The notes below the pieces were generated by a model that saw only the letters and a program-made list of their open reading frames with translations, ran no database searches and was not told where the DNA came from. Of a stretch of 64,000 nucleotides of DNA, positions 23,846 through 32,328 are shown one piece after another; positions within the stretch are counted from its first letter, which is position 1, and each line of letters opens with the position of its first letter. The position numbers were made by a program, and so were the translations under genes. This DNA is from Halorubrum sp. CBA1229 (GTDB lineage Archaea; Halobacteriota; Halobacteria; Halobacteriales; Haloferacaceae). The DNA lies in the NCBI RefSeq assembly GCF_003721435.2, contig NZ_CP054585.1:124001-188000 (forward strand), in the 5' to 3' direction.

Positions 23846-24832
23846 ATGGTATCCGACAGACGGCAGGCTAGCAAGGCCGACTCACAGCAGACGAGTGCCA
23901 GCGATTCAGGGACGGCGTCGACGACGCGTCGGCGGCTGTTAGCCACCGGCGCGGCGACGTGGGCGACGGTCGGGCTGGCCGGTTGTATGGGCGGCGACGA
24001 CGGCGGTGACGGGTCCGACGGCGAGGACGGCTCCGCCGACGCACAGAACTTCGTCGTAACTGCCGAGACCGGCGCGGGATCCGAAGGCGTACCCGAAACC
24101 GCGGGCTTCATTTCGGCGTGTTCGGCGAGTCGGCGCTTCGTGCCGGGGATGCAGGTCGTCTTCTACGTGGGCATCTTCGACCCCGAGACGGGCGAGCAGC
24201 TCACCGACGAGGACCTCGGCAGCGTGGTCGTCAACGTCGAAGGGGTCCAGGAAGTCGAACTGGGTTGGGCCGGCGACGACGAGGAGAACCCGGCCGACGA
24301 GTGGGGCGGCTCGTTCGTCCTGCCGGGGGACATCGAGACCGGTTCGTACTCGTACACGGTCGAGGTCAGCAACGGCGACGACAACTACCAGACGGTGGGT
24401 ATCCTCGAGGACTCCTTCGAGGTCATCGAGCAGTCGAACCCGACCAACTACGTCGTCACGACCGAGACGTGGTGGAACAACCAGTCGCCCGAGGGGACGA
24501 ACTTCGTCGGGAGCTGCGCCCCCGAGCGCCAGTTCACCCAAGACATGGACGTCACGTTCGTCATCGGCGTCTACGACGGCTCGAGCGGCGAGATCGTCGG
24601 CAGCGACACCCTCGACTCCGTGACGATCGAATCGACCGATGGCGCGTTCGACCCGATCGAGCTGTCGTGGAACGAGGGCGGCGAGGACTCCGAACCGCAG
24701 TGGTCCGGCACGCTTGATACCGCGGATCTGTCGCCTGCGGCCTACGGCTACGAGGTCGTCGTCACCAACGGCGACGCCAACTACTACAACGTCGGTATCG
24801 CGTCGAACCAGTTCACGATCATCGAACTGTAA
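23846..24832 (+). CDS. Secreted Tat lipoprotein with two tandem copies of the same module
   Basis: 328 residues. The twin-arginine signal TRRRLLATGAATWATVGLAGC has a lipobox Cys near 47, followed by a Gly/Asp linker and two modules (about 69-194 and 202-328). Each begins with a strand ending in (A/V)V.(A/T)ET, then a conserved Cys (SACSASRRFVPGM; GSCAPERQFTQDM), then VGIFDPETGE / IGVYDGSSGE, and ends (D)(S/Q)F..IE. The single-module paralogue is the divergent gene at 23159. The pattern is that of repeated beta-sandwich domains. It is probably exported folded by Tat and lipid-anchored. No enzymatic motif is visible and the function is unknown. Confidence 0.83.
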   Translation: MVSDRRQASKADSQQTSASDSGTASTTRRRLLATGAATWATVGLAGCMGGDDGGDGSDGEDGSADAQNFVVTAETGAGSEGVPETAGFISACSASRRFVPGMQVVFYVGIFDPETGEQLTDEDLGSVVVNVEGVQEVELGWAGDDEENPADEWGGSFVLPGDIETGSYSYTVEVSNGDDNYQTVGILEDSFEVIEQSNPTNYVVTTETWWNNQSPEGTNFVGSCAPERQFTQDMDVTFVIGVYDGSSGEIVGSDTLDSVTIESTDGAFDPIELSWNEGGEDSEPQWSGTLDTADLSPAAYGYEVVVTNGDANYYNVGIASNQFTIIEL

Positions 24833-24883
24833 GGCCGCCGCCGACGCGGTTCCGGAACCGGTTTTTATACCGAACACACAGTC

Positions 24884-25474
24884 ATGAACCACAACAACAC
24901 GCAGTCATCCGGCGGGAACGCTACCGAATCGGCAGACGCGGCGTCAGCCGACGCGGAGCCAGTCGACGCGGACGAACACGGCGAGGGCGGCGCGGAGATC
25001 GACGCCGAGGCGGCCGACGGGACGCTGCGGTTTTCGGACTCGGTCGCCGTCGAGACGACTCCCGAGCAGCTCTGGTCCACGATCTCGGACCCGGCGACGC
25101 TGACCGAGTGCGTGCCGGGCGCGGAGTCGATCGAGCGCGTCTCCGAGCGGAAGTACACCGTCGAGATCACGCGGGGGGTGAGCCACCTCACCGTCTCGCT
25201 GTCGGGGGAGGCCGAGTTCGTCGAGATGAACCCGCCCGACACCGTGGTGACGAGCGCCACGGCCTTCGACTCGAAGACGGGGAGCGACTTCGACATCCTC
25301 GCAGGGATGGAGATCCAGCCGACCGACGACGGGGGGGCCGAGCTTGCCTACACCGCCGAGGTGTCGATCAGCGGCGGGGTCGGGACGATGAGCCCGCGGA
25401 TCCTCCGGCCGATCGTCAACCGCGACATCGAGACCTACTTCGGGAACGTCAAATCGGCCGTCGAAGGCGAGTAG
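24884..25474 (+). CDS. CoxG-like SRPBCC-fold protein
   Basis: 196 residues. An acidic unstructured N-terminus (about 1-45) precedes a CoxG/SRPBCC domain. This has TPEQLWSTISDPATLTECVPGAESIE, the family's V...W..L.DP..L..C.PG pattern, and a C-terminal GTMSPRILRPIVNRDIETYF helix. CoxG proteins help anchor carbon monoxide dehydrogenase or form small-molecule-binding cups beside molybdenum hydroxylases. No coxSML-type genes occur in this window, so here it is an orphan and may instead bind a hydrophobic ligand or quinone of the neighbouring catabolic genes (inference). TTTTTATACC about 20 bp upstream of the ATG is a good TATA box. Confidence 0.82.
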   Translation: MNHNNTQSSGGNATESADAASADAEPVDADEHGEGGAEIDAEAADGTLRFSDSVAVETTPEQLWSTISDPATLTECVPGAESIERVSERKYTVEITRGVSHLTVSLSGEAEFVEMNPPDTVVTSATAFDSKTGSDFDILAGMEIQPTDDGGAELAYTAEVSISGGVGTMSPRILRPIVNRDIETYFGNVKSAVEGE

Positions 25475-25600
25475 CGGCCGCTCGTCGCGGTTTCGGCGGC
25501 CCGTCGCGAGCGGTCGACCGTCACTCGCGGTCCCGACCGCCGCCGTCCGTGTCGGACCGTTTGGCAGACGTATTTGTATCCGCAAATGAATGGACACCTA

Positions 25601-26260
25601 ATGGCAACCGATCCGACCGACGCGTTCGACGAGATCTCCGAGTACGATTCGACCGCCCTCTTCAAGCCGAAGGTAGTGGCGTTGGTCGTCTCCGAGGGCG
25701 AGGAGCGGGGCCCGAACCTCATGACCGCTTCGTGGTGGATGTTGGCCGGTTACAACCCGTTTCGCTATCTCCTCGCCGTGAGCCACAAGACGCTGACCCA
25801 CGAGCTCATCGAGGAGAGCCAAGAGTTCGTGTTGGCCTCGCCCTCGACGGAGATGATCGACGCGCTGACGCTGTCGGGCATGGTCAGCGGTCGAGACATC
25901 GACAAGATCGAACACCTAGACATGGAGACGGTGCCGGGGCAGTCGGTCGACGTGCCGCTGTTGGCCGACGCCGCCGGTAATATCGAGTGTTCGGTGATGG
26001 AGTCGTTCGAGTTCATGGACTGCACCTACTACTTCGGCGAGGTCGAACACGCCTACGTCACCCCCGGTGGAATGGACGGCCGGCTCCTGTCGCCGGACGC
26101 CGACGTGCTGGCCTACATGGGCAGCGACTGGGGCGAAGAGGAGACCAAGACCAAGTACCGCTACTACGCCGACATCACCGCCGACTCGATCAAGCGGTTC
26201 CCCGGCGACGAGGTCGTCGACTCCCTGCCGCCCGAGCTCCAAGCGCAGTTCGACGATTGA
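25601..26260 (+). CDS. Flavin-reductase-like FMN-binding protein
   Basis: 219 residues (ATG 25601; an ATG at 25586 is an alternative). It has the split-barrel flavin reductase pattern: LFKPKVVALVVSEGEERGPNLMTASWWMLAGYNPFRYLLAVSHKTLTHELI, equivalent to the family's P.PV..V.T....G..N...A.......P......S.......T...I. A C-terminal half with TYYFGEVEHAYV follows. Members reduce or bind FMN or act with oxygenases. In this neighbourhood it could supply reduced FMN, which UbiX uses to make prenyl-FMN, though that link is inference only. TATTTGTAT lies about 25 bp before 25601, supporting that start. Confidence 0.8.
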   Translation: MATDPTDAFDEISEYDSTALFKPKVVALVVSEGEERGPNLMTASWWMLAGYNPFRYLLAVSHKTLTHELIEESQEFVLASPSTEMIDALTLSGMVSGRDIDKIEHLDMETVPGQSVDVPLLADAAGNIECSVMESFEFMDCTYYFGEVEHAYVTPGGMDGRLLSPDADVLAYMGSDWGEEETKTKYRYYADITADSIKRFPGDEVVDSLPPELQAQFDD

Positions 26261-26266
26261 GGCGGC

Positions 26267-26833
26267 TCACCACAGCGCCGTCGACCGCTGGATGACGAAG
26301 TGCGGCTCGTCGGCGTCCTCGTCGCCGAAGAGGAACGAGAGGAACGACAGCGAGTACCGGTGGCCCGCGATGTCGATGGCGTGTCCGTCGGCGGCGTCGA
26401 ACCGGTCGGCGTAGCGCGCGATGGTGTCGCGATGGACTTGGAGGCCGTACTGCCGCCGAAGTGTTCGCTCGCAAGCGGTCGGCGACTCGTCGGCGGCGTG
26501 GAACAGACAGAGGTCGACGACCGGCTTGGCGTAGGCACAGCCCTCGTAGAACAGCGCCGAGAGGTCGCCCTGAAACGACCGCCCGCAGTCGAGACACTCG
26601 TACTGCTGGACGTCGACGCCGACATCTTCGATCCCCTCGGCGGTGACCAACCGCGCGATCGTCTTCGGCTCGTTCTGATAGCCGTTCTTCCGCCGGTCGT
26701 CCGACCCGCAGTTCGGACAGGGCCGCGGCTCGCCCCGGCGCTCGTCGGCGACCTGCCGGAGCTCCTCGTGGATCGCGTTGACGAACAGCGGGGAGACGAC
26801 CGGATCGAACGACTTCTCGTCTGGGCCTCGCAT
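26267..26833 (-). CDS. Zinc-ribbon / helix-turn-helix protein resembling a transposase N-terminus (putative regulator)
   Basis: 188 residues. A zinc ribbon has knuckles CPNCGSDD near residues 39-46 and YECLDCGRSF near 78-87. A helix-turn-helix near 118-140 reads ACERTLRRQYGLQVHRDTIARYADRF. This is the order at the N-terminus of IS-type DDE transposases in archaea, but the protein stops after a short C-terminal segment and has no catalytic domain. It is not obviously truncated by a frameshift, and no remnant is visible beyond the stop at 26267. It may be a domesticated regulator of the divergent ABC transporter operon. Three CACGTTAT motifs lie in the region between them. Confidence 0.68.
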   Translation of the reverse strand: MRGPDEKSFDPVVSPLFVNAIHEELRQVADERRGEPRPCPNCGSDDRRKNGYQNEPKTIARLVTAEGIEDVGVDVQQYECLDCGRSFQGDLSALFYEGCAYAKPVVDLCLFHAADESPTACERTLRRQYGLQVHRDTIARYADRFDAADGHAIDIAGHRYSLSFLSFLFGDEDADEPHFVIQRSTALW

Positions 26834-26865
26834 ACGGTCCCGTTGGCCCCCGTCGGTATGAAGCT

Positions 26866-26931
26866 CACGTTATTATTCGATGTTCAAAATCACGTTATTA
26901 AGCAAACTATCGTCCCCCAATACCACGTTAT
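26866..26931. promoter_or_regulatory. Triplicated CACGTTAT motif, candidate operator
   Basis: CACGTTATTA at 26866-26875 and again at 26891-26900, then CACGTTATCG at 26924-26933. The spacings are 25 and 33 bp in an AT-rich stretch between the divergent zinc-ribbon/HTH gene and the ABC transporter operon. Confidence 0.5.
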
Positions 26932-26975
26932 CGTTCGTATCCAGAAGGTCAGGAAGTAGAAAAACACGGAAGCAA

Positions 26976-26983
26976 TTTATATA
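26976..26983 (+). promoter_or_regulatory. TATA box of the ABC transporter operon
   Basis: TTTATATA is centred about 25 bp before the ATG at 27004, fitting a leaderless transcript. Confidence 0.6.
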
Positions 26984-27003
26984 TCGGTGATCGAACTGGA
27001 TCC

Positions 27004-28245
27004 ATGCGCAACGAGAGGTCCGCCAGCGGGACGCTGGACGAGGAGAGAGACGGAACGCAGTCGGGTCACCACCGGTCGGCCTCTCGCCGGACGTTCCTCA
27101 CCGCCGGGGCCGCGGTGTCGGCCGCGGCGGTCGCCGGCTGTCTCGGCGGGGGCGAAGCCGAATCGGCGGAAGGGCCGGAGCCGCCGTGGACGACAGAAGA
27201 GCTGGCCGAACAGGTCGACGACGGCGCGACGATCAACGTCTACGCCTCGACCGGCGCGGATCAGGAGTGGTACGACCTCGTCGACGTGATCAACGACGAA
27301 TTCGGGACCTCCATCGAACCGAGCGTCTTCGCCACTAACGGCAACGACCTGACCCAGCGCTTCGTGCAGGAGCGGCAGGCCGGAAACGACACGGCCGACG
27401 TGTTGAGCAGCCCGACCGGCATCGACGACGACATGCTGGTCACGGCTCGCGAGGAGAGCAAGGAGGCCGCCCTCGACATCGGACGGAAGTACTTCGAGTG
27501 GGACCTCGACCAGAAGTTCTGGTTCAACGACGTGCTCGAGGACGTCCAGCAGTACCCCTTCTACGTCACCGGCTACAACGGCGGTCCCGGGCTGACGATG
27601 CCGATTAACGAGGACGTGTTCGCCGACCGGGGACTGGACGTGCCGAGCACCTACAACGACCTCCTCGACGACCAGTACGAGGGGATGGAGGTCGCGATAT
27701 CGAGCGCCTATATCGCCTCCGACATGGTCGGCTGGATCGTTAGACACAACGCCGCAGAGACGGAGCTGACCGAGACGGAGTGGGCACAGCAGCTTCGGGA
27801 CCACCTCAGCTACACGGGCGTCAGTTCACACACGGCCGGAACGCGGGAGGTCCGCGACGGCAACGTCCCGCTGATGCTCTACAACTGGCCGACGGTGATC
27901 GCACCGTTCACCGGTGAGGACTCCCCGCTGACCGGGATCTTCCCCGAGGACGTCCCCGCCTTCATGAACGGCAGTCCGATCGCCATCAACAAGGAGGCCC
28001 CGAACCCGTGGGTCGCGCGGTTCTTCCTCAGCGCAACGCTCGAAGAGTCGGTCCAGCGCCGGATGATAAACGACGTCGAACGACAGATCCCCTGCCGGCT
28101 GGACCTCGACTACTCGGCCCAGGACCCCGATCCCTACACGGAAAAGCGGTTGAACTCCGACTACGAGGCGGTCGAGTTCTGGGACGAGTGGCGGAACTCC
28201 ACGGTCGGCCAAAAAGTGAAGGACGCCGGTGCGTTCGATATCTAA
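27004..28245 (+). CDS. ABC transporter solute-binding lipoprotein, iron(III)/thiamine/spermidine-type fold
   Basis: 413 residues. The Tat signal SRRTFLTAGAAVSAAAVAGC has a lipobox Cys near 40. It is followed by a type-2 periplasmic-binding protein, INVYASTGADQEWYDLVDVINDEFG, the ATI.VYSS...E....L...FE pattern of the FbpA/AfuA/PotD superfamily. The protein would be lipid-anchored on the cell surface and hand substrate to the permease at 29502. Superfamily members bind Fe3+, thiamine, phosphonates, polyamines or carboxylates, so the ligand is not settled. The neighbouring decarboxylase genes make an organic acid at least as likely as iron. It is separated from the ATPase gene by a 150-bp repeat-containing gap. 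Confidence 0.87.
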   Translation: MRNERSASGTLDEERDGTQSGHHRSASRRTFLTAGAAVSAAAVAGCLGGGEAESAEGPEPPWTTEELAEQVDDGATINVYASTGADQEWYDLVDVINDEFGTSIEPSVFATNGNDLTQRFVQERQAGNDTADVLSSPTGIDDDMLVTAREESKEAALDIGRKYFEWDLDQKFWFNDVLEDVQQYPFYVTGYNGGPGLTMPINEDVFADRGLDVPSTYNDLLDDQYEGMEVAISSAYIASDMVGWIVRHNAAETELTETEWAQQLRDHLSYTGVSSHTAGTREVRDGNVPLMLYNWPTVIAPFTGEDSPLTGIFPEDVPAFMNGSPIAINKEAPNPWVARFFLSATLEESVQRRMINDVERQIPCRLDLDYSAQDPDPYTEKRLNSDYEAVEFWDEWRNSTVGQKVKDAGAFDI

Positions 28246-28281
28246 CGTCGTGGCGTTCCCCACGGGGGCTCCCCCGTCCCG

Positions 28282-28386
28282 CCAGACGCGGCGTCCGACC
28301 GACGAAACACGGCATCCGCTTCACACGACACGGCACCCACTCCACGCAACACGGCACCCGCCCCACGCAACACGGCACCCGCCCCA
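28282..28386. repeat. Tandem 21-bp repeats upstream of the ABC ATPase gene
   Basis: Five contiguous 21-bp units start at 28282, 28303, 28324, 28345 and 28366. The last two (CGCAACACGGCACCCGCCCCA) are identical, and the earlier ones diverge progressively. The array ends 9 bp before the ATG at 28396. Confidence 0.85.
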
Positions 28387-28395
28387 CACAACACC

Positions 28396-29505
28396 ATGAC
28401 GACCGAACCACAGTTGTCGGTACGCGGGATCACGAAGCGGTTCGGGAGCGCGTTCGAACTCTCGGCGACCGACCTGACGGTCGGCGACGACGAGATCGTC
28501 GCCCTGCTCGGTCCCTCGGGCTGTGGCAAGACGACGATACTCCGGTGTATCGCCGGCGTCGAGACCCCCGACAGCGGCAGCGTCGAGATCGGCGGCCGGG
28601 TGGTCGACTCGCCCGAGGTCTCGGCGCCGCCGGAGGAGCGCAACGTCGGGATGGTGTACCAGAACTACGCGATCTGGCCCCACAAGACCGTCTACGAGAA
28701 CGTCGTCTTCCCGCTCGAACACGCCTCTCACGGAATTCCGGAGTCGGAGTACGACGAGCGCGTCGCGGAGATGCTCGAGCTGATGGAGATCCCGGAGCTG
28801 GCCGACAAACCGGCGACCGATCTCAGCGGCGGCCAGCAGCAGCGGACGGCGCTGGCCCGCGCGCTCGTCTACGAGCCGGATCTCCTGTTGATGGACGAGC
28901 CGCTGAGCAACCTCGACAGGGAGCTGCGCAAACAGATGCGCTACGAGCTACAGCGGCTCCAGCACGAACTCAGCGTGAGCATCCTGTACGTGACCCACGA
29001 CCAGGAGGAGGCGTTCTACCTGGCCGACCGGGTGATCATCCTCCACGAGGGCCGGGTGGTCGAGCGCGGCAGCCCCGAGGAGCTCTACGAGTCGCCGAAA
29101 TCGGCGTTCACGCGCCGGTTTATCGGCGCTCGCAACCCGTTCAACGGTCGGATCGAGGTCGATGGCTCCGGCGGCCGAATCCTCACTACCGACTTCCTCG
29201 ACGTGGAGCTGACGTCGACCAACTACATGTCCAACGGGGAGGGTCCGGGCGAGGTGTCCTGTTTCCTCCGCCCGGAGGACGTCAGTATCTGCGAGAACGG
29301 CGACAGTCCGGGGCGGGTCGCCCTCCAGGGAACGGTCGTCGCCGAGGGAATTCTCGGCGACCGCTACGAGGTGACGGTGGGATTCGACGACACTGACACC
29401 GAGCTCACCGTCCACTGCGGGGAGTATCGAAACCTCTCGCGGGGCGATCGGCTGGACCTCCGGGTCGACCCGGCGGCGATACAGGTGTACAGGAACGAGA
29501 CATGA
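28396..29505 (+). CDS. ABC transporter ATP-binding protein (FbpC/PotA type)
   Basis: 369 residues. Walker A is GPSGCGKTT near 38-46, the Q-loop is in VYQNYAIWPHKTVYEN, the signature is LSGGQQQR, Walker B is LLLMDEPLSNLD and the switch histidine is in YVTHDQEEAF. The C-terminal third is a TOBE-type domain (about 245-369) as in MalK/PotA/FbpC subfamily ATPases. It energises the importer with the permease next door, whose ATG overlaps this gene's stop (ATGA at 29502-29505). The start at 28396 lies directly after a 21-bp tandem repeat array, and no Shine-Dalgarno is visible. Confidence 0.93.
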   Translation: MTTEPQLSVRGITKRFGSAFELSATDLTVGDDEIVALLGPSGCGKTTILRCIAGVETPDSGSVEIGGRVVDSPEVSAPPEERNVGMVYQNYAIWPHKTVYENVVFPLEHASHGIPESEYDERVAEMLELMEIPELADKPATDLSGGQQQRTALARALVYEPDLLLMDEPLSNLDRELRKQMRYELQRLQHELSVSILYVTHDQEEAFYLADRVIILHEGRVVERGSPEELYESPKSAFTRRFIGARNPFNGRIEVDGSGGRILTTDFLDVELTSTNYMSNGEGPGEVSCFLRPEDVSICENGDSPGRVALQGTVVAEGILGDRYEVTVGFDDTDTELTVHCGEYRNLSRGDRLDLRVDPAAIQVYRNET

Positions 29506-31298
29506 GCTCGAAGCGCTCGCCCGCCGAGGCGGTGGCGGCTCGCCTCGGCTCGCTTCCGGACCGCCTCGGCGCCTACTGGGCCGGGCGAGAGCTGCCGAAG
29601 CGGCTGGTGCTCGGCGGGATCGTCCTCGTCGTTGCGCTGCTGACGGTGGTCCCGCTGGTGTTCCTGCTGTGGACCAGCGTCTGGTCCGGCTACCCGGGCG
29701 AGTTCGCCGGGGAGCTGACCCTCGACAACTTCGCGGCGGTCTACCTCGGTGACTTCTTCCCGATCGTCGAACTGGTGATCAACTCGCTGACGATCGCCGT
29801 CGGGATGACCGCGACGGGGATGGCGTTCGGACTCGGTGCCGCGTGGCTGTTCGTCCGGACGGACCTCCCGACGAAAGGCGAGATGGAGCTGGTGCTGTTG
29901 TCCTGTCAGGCGATCCCGGGCTACGTGTACGCGATAATGTACGTGACGACCTACGGCTCGGACAACGGGCTCGTCACGGCCGCGATCGAGGCGACACTCG
30001 GCATCGAACAGCTCCCGATCGACATCTACAGCCCGTGGGGGATCGCCTTCATCGCGGGGATCAACGTCGTGCCGACGTTCTACCTCCTGACGGTGCCCGC
30101 GCTGCAGAACATGGACCCGATGCTCGAGGAGGTGAGCCGGATCCACGGGGCGAGTATGCTCGCGACGATCCGGTCGATCAGCTTCCCGCTCATCAAGCCC
30201 GCGATCCTCTCGGCGACGATCGTCATCTTCCTCTACGGGCTCGGCGAGTTCGCCGTCGTCTCCATTCTCGGGACGAAAAACGGCTTCGACGTGTTCTCGA
30301 CGGCGATCCTCTCGGCGATCAACGGCCGGTTCCCGCCCGGATACGGCGAGGCCGCCGCCCTGTCGTGTCTGCTGTTGGTCGTGATGTTGGTCTTCGTCTG
30401 GTACTACCGACAGGTGACCGCGCGCAAGGAGTCGTTCATGACGTTCACGGGGCGTCGACACCGGAGCCACGTGTGGAGCCTGGGCCGCTGGCGGTGGCCG
30501 CTGGCGCTCGCGCTCTGGGGCGGCCTGTTTTTCATCTGGGTGTTCCCGATCCTCGTGTTGCTCGTGGTGTCGGTCCACGAGACGTGGTACGGGCGGCTGG
30601 ACCCCGCGGCGCTGACGTTGGACAACTACTACCTGGCGGTCACCGACCCGAACATCCAACAGGCGTTCACCAACAGCCTGCTGGTTGCCGTCGGCGGAGC
30701 GACGCTCGGCACGGTGCTGGTCGTCGGGACGGCGTACTACACCGAACGGACCGACGGCCGGCTCCGCGGCGTCGTCGACTTCCTGACGCTGACCCCGCTC
30801 GCGGTGCCGGGGATCATCATCGGCGCGGGGCTGCTGTTCACGTTCCTGTGGGTCGGCAACGTCCACCCGGTGGTCGACCTCTACGGAACGCTGGCGATCA
30901 TCATCGTCGGCTGCGTCGTCGTCTTCCTGCCGGTCTCCTCGCGGATCGCCGTCGGGAACATCGTCCAGATCCACTCGGACCTCGAGGAGGCCGCCCGGAT
31001 CTCCGGAGCGACGTGGCTCGGGCAGATGCGGGAGATATTCCTGCCGCTGTTCAAGAACACGACGGTCGTTATCTGGTTTTTCCTCGCGATGCACGTCATC
31101 CAGCTGCTGTCGATCCCGCTTATCACCTACACCTCCGATACCGTCGTCATTCCCGTCCGGCTCTACCAGCTGTACATGTACGAACCGGGTATCGCGCTCG
31201 TGGCCGCGATCTCCTCGATCTTCATCCTGCTGACGGTCGGCTCGCTGCTCGGCCTGCGGCGGGTGGGAGTCACGTTCTACGAACTCGGCGAGCGCTGA
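29502..31298 (+). CDS. ABC transporter permease with two fused membrane domains (FbpB type)
   Basis: 598 residues with about 12 transmembrane helices in two homologous halves (roughly 35-300 and 325-590). Each carries an EAA-type cytoplasmic loop: EEVSRIHGASMLATIRSISFPLIKP in the first half and EEAARISGATWLGQMREIFLPLFK in the second. The internally duplicated layout is that of FbpB/ThiP/PhnV-like permeases serving the iron/thiamine/phosphonate transporters. It is translationally coupled to the ATPase gene by a 4-bp overlap and ends 16 bp before the convergent binding-fold gene at 31315. Confidence 0.92.
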   Translation: MSSKRSPAEAVAARLGSLPDRLGAYWAGRELPKRLVLGGIVLVVALLTVVPLVFLLWTSVWSGYPGEFAGELTLDNFAAVYLGDFFPIVELVINSLTIAVGMTATGMAFGLGAAWLFVRTDLPTKGEMELVLLSCQAIPGYVYAIMYVTTYGSDNGLVTAAIEATLGIEQLPIDIYSPWGIAFIAGINVVPTFYLLTVPALQNMDPMLEEVSRIHGASMLATIRSISFPLIKPAILSATIVIFLYGLGEFAVVSILGTKNGFDVFSTAILSAINGRFPPGYGEAAALSCLLLVVMLVFVWYYRQVTARKESFMTFTGRRHRSHVWSLGRWRWPLALALWGGLFFIWVFPILVLLVVSVHETWYGRLDPAALTLDNYYLAVTDPNIQQAFTNSLLVAVGGATLGTVLVVGTAYYTERTDGRLRGVVDFLTLTPLAVPGIIIGAGLLFTFLWVGNVHPVVDLYGTLAIIIVGCVVVFLPVSSRIAVGNIVQIHSDLEEAARISGATWLGQMREIFLPLFKNTTVVIWFFLAMHVIQLLSIPLITYTSDTVVIPVRLYQLYMYEPGIALVAAISSIFILLTVGSLLGLRRVGVTFYELGER

Positions 31299-31314
31299 GC
31301 CGCCCGCGGCCTAT

Positions 31315-32328
31315 TTATAAAGTGGACTCGACGAACAGGCGCTCGAGCGGGTACGGCTCGGGGATGAGACCGTGGTCGGCGGCGTACCGCTGGAGCGTCG
31401 AGAGGGCGGTCCGATTCCCGTCGGTGAGGCCGTACTCCCACGGGTTCTCGCCCAGCACCTCCCGTTGGTGTTCGACGTACTGGTTCGCCCACGCGAGGGG
31501 AGTCCACCGGGGCGCCATCAGTCGGTCCATACAGGTCTCTAGCGACCGTTCGAAGGCCTCGTACAGCTTGTTCGCGGCCCACGGGTACCGATCGAGGACC
31601 TCGTCGCTGAGGACGACGGTGTGCATCGGCGGGAAGATCCCCGTCTCTCGGAAGTAGTCGGCCTCGACGGCCCGGGAGTCCTCGACCACCCGTTCGAGCT
31701 CGACGTCCGTCGGCCGCCGTTTCTCCCGACGCAGCTGGTCGTGTCGCCCGCCGGTGTAGCGGCCGTCGAGCGGGGCCGTGGCGAAGGCGGCGTCGATCTC
31801 GCCGGCGGCGAGCATCGCCGCGAGCGCGGAGGTCGCGCTCCCCTCCCGGTGATCGTGGACGACGTCGAACCGCTCGGGAACGTCGACGGGGACGATGTCG
31901 CCCTCGGACTTCGTCGTGTGCCACGTGATCGTCTCGAGGTCGACGCCGTAGCGCTCGCCGACGATCCCGCGCTGCCAGACCGCGGTCGTCGTCTGCCAGT
32001 GAATCAGGCCGACGTCTTTGTGCTCTAGCTCCGAGAGGCCGAACTCGTCGTCGGCGCGCCGGTAGATGAACGCGTGACGGAATTTCCGATAGGGGAACAC
32101 CGGAATCGCGGTGAAGGGGTGGTTCCCCTCGTGGGCCCGCGACGCGAGGTACGACCCCAGCGACAGCTCGCAGGCGTCGAACTCCCCGTGGCGGACCATC
32201 CGTTCGAACCGCTCGGGGTTGTGGTAGTCGACCAGGTGGAGGTCGATCCCCTCCGGTTCGATCTCACCGGTCCACAGCGGGCGCGTCCAGTCGTAGTTCG
32301 TACACGCGAGGGTGAGGTCGATCGTCAT
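31315..32328 (-). CDS. Dihydroxyphthalate-decarboxylase-like / type-2 binding-fold protein, paralogue 1
   Basis: 337 residues with no signal peptide. The start MTIDLTLACTNYDWTRPLWTG, then EPEGIDL, RMVRHGEFDACELSLGSYLA, FTAIPVFPYRKFRHAFIY and VGLIHWQTTTAVWQRGIV match the family annotated as 4,5-dihydroxyphthalate decarboxylase (Pht5/DHPD), which has a type-2 periplasmic-binding fold. Established DHPD members remove a carboxylate from dihydroxyphthalate in aerobic phthalate breakdown. Family annotation is loose and many members are only substrate-binding. It is a close paralogue of the gene at 35733 (most N-terminal motifs shared). It is divergent from ubiD, with 102 bp between the starts. Confidence 0.78.
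   Translation of the reverse strand: MTIDLTLACTNYDWTRPLWTGEIEPEGIDLHLVDYHNPERFERMVRHGEFDACELSLGSYLASRAHEGNHPFTAIPVFPYRKFRHAFIYRRADDEFGLSELEHKDVGLIHWQTTTAVWQRGIVGERYGVDLETITWHTTKSEGDIVPVDVPERFDVVHDHREGSATSALAAMLAAGEIDAAFATAPLDGRYTGGRHDQLRREKRRPTDVELERVVEDSRAVEADYFRETGIFPPMHTVVLSDEVLDRYPWAANKLYEAFERSLETCMDRLMAPRWTPLAWANQYVEHQREVLGENPWEYGLTDGNRTALSTLQRYAADHGLIPEPYPLERLFVESTL

Noticed and set aside
26267-26833. Insertion sequence
   Set aside because: Only an N-terminal zinc ribbon/HTH is present; no DDE domain, no terminal inverted repeats or target duplication could be found around it.
28282-28386. CRISPR array
   Set aside because: Units are 21 bp, contiguous with no spacers, and no cas gene is present in the window.
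29364-31094. 576-residue frame antisense to the ABC permease
   Set aside because: Composition is Arg/Asp/His-rich with no recognisable motif, and the plus-strand gene is clearly the permease.
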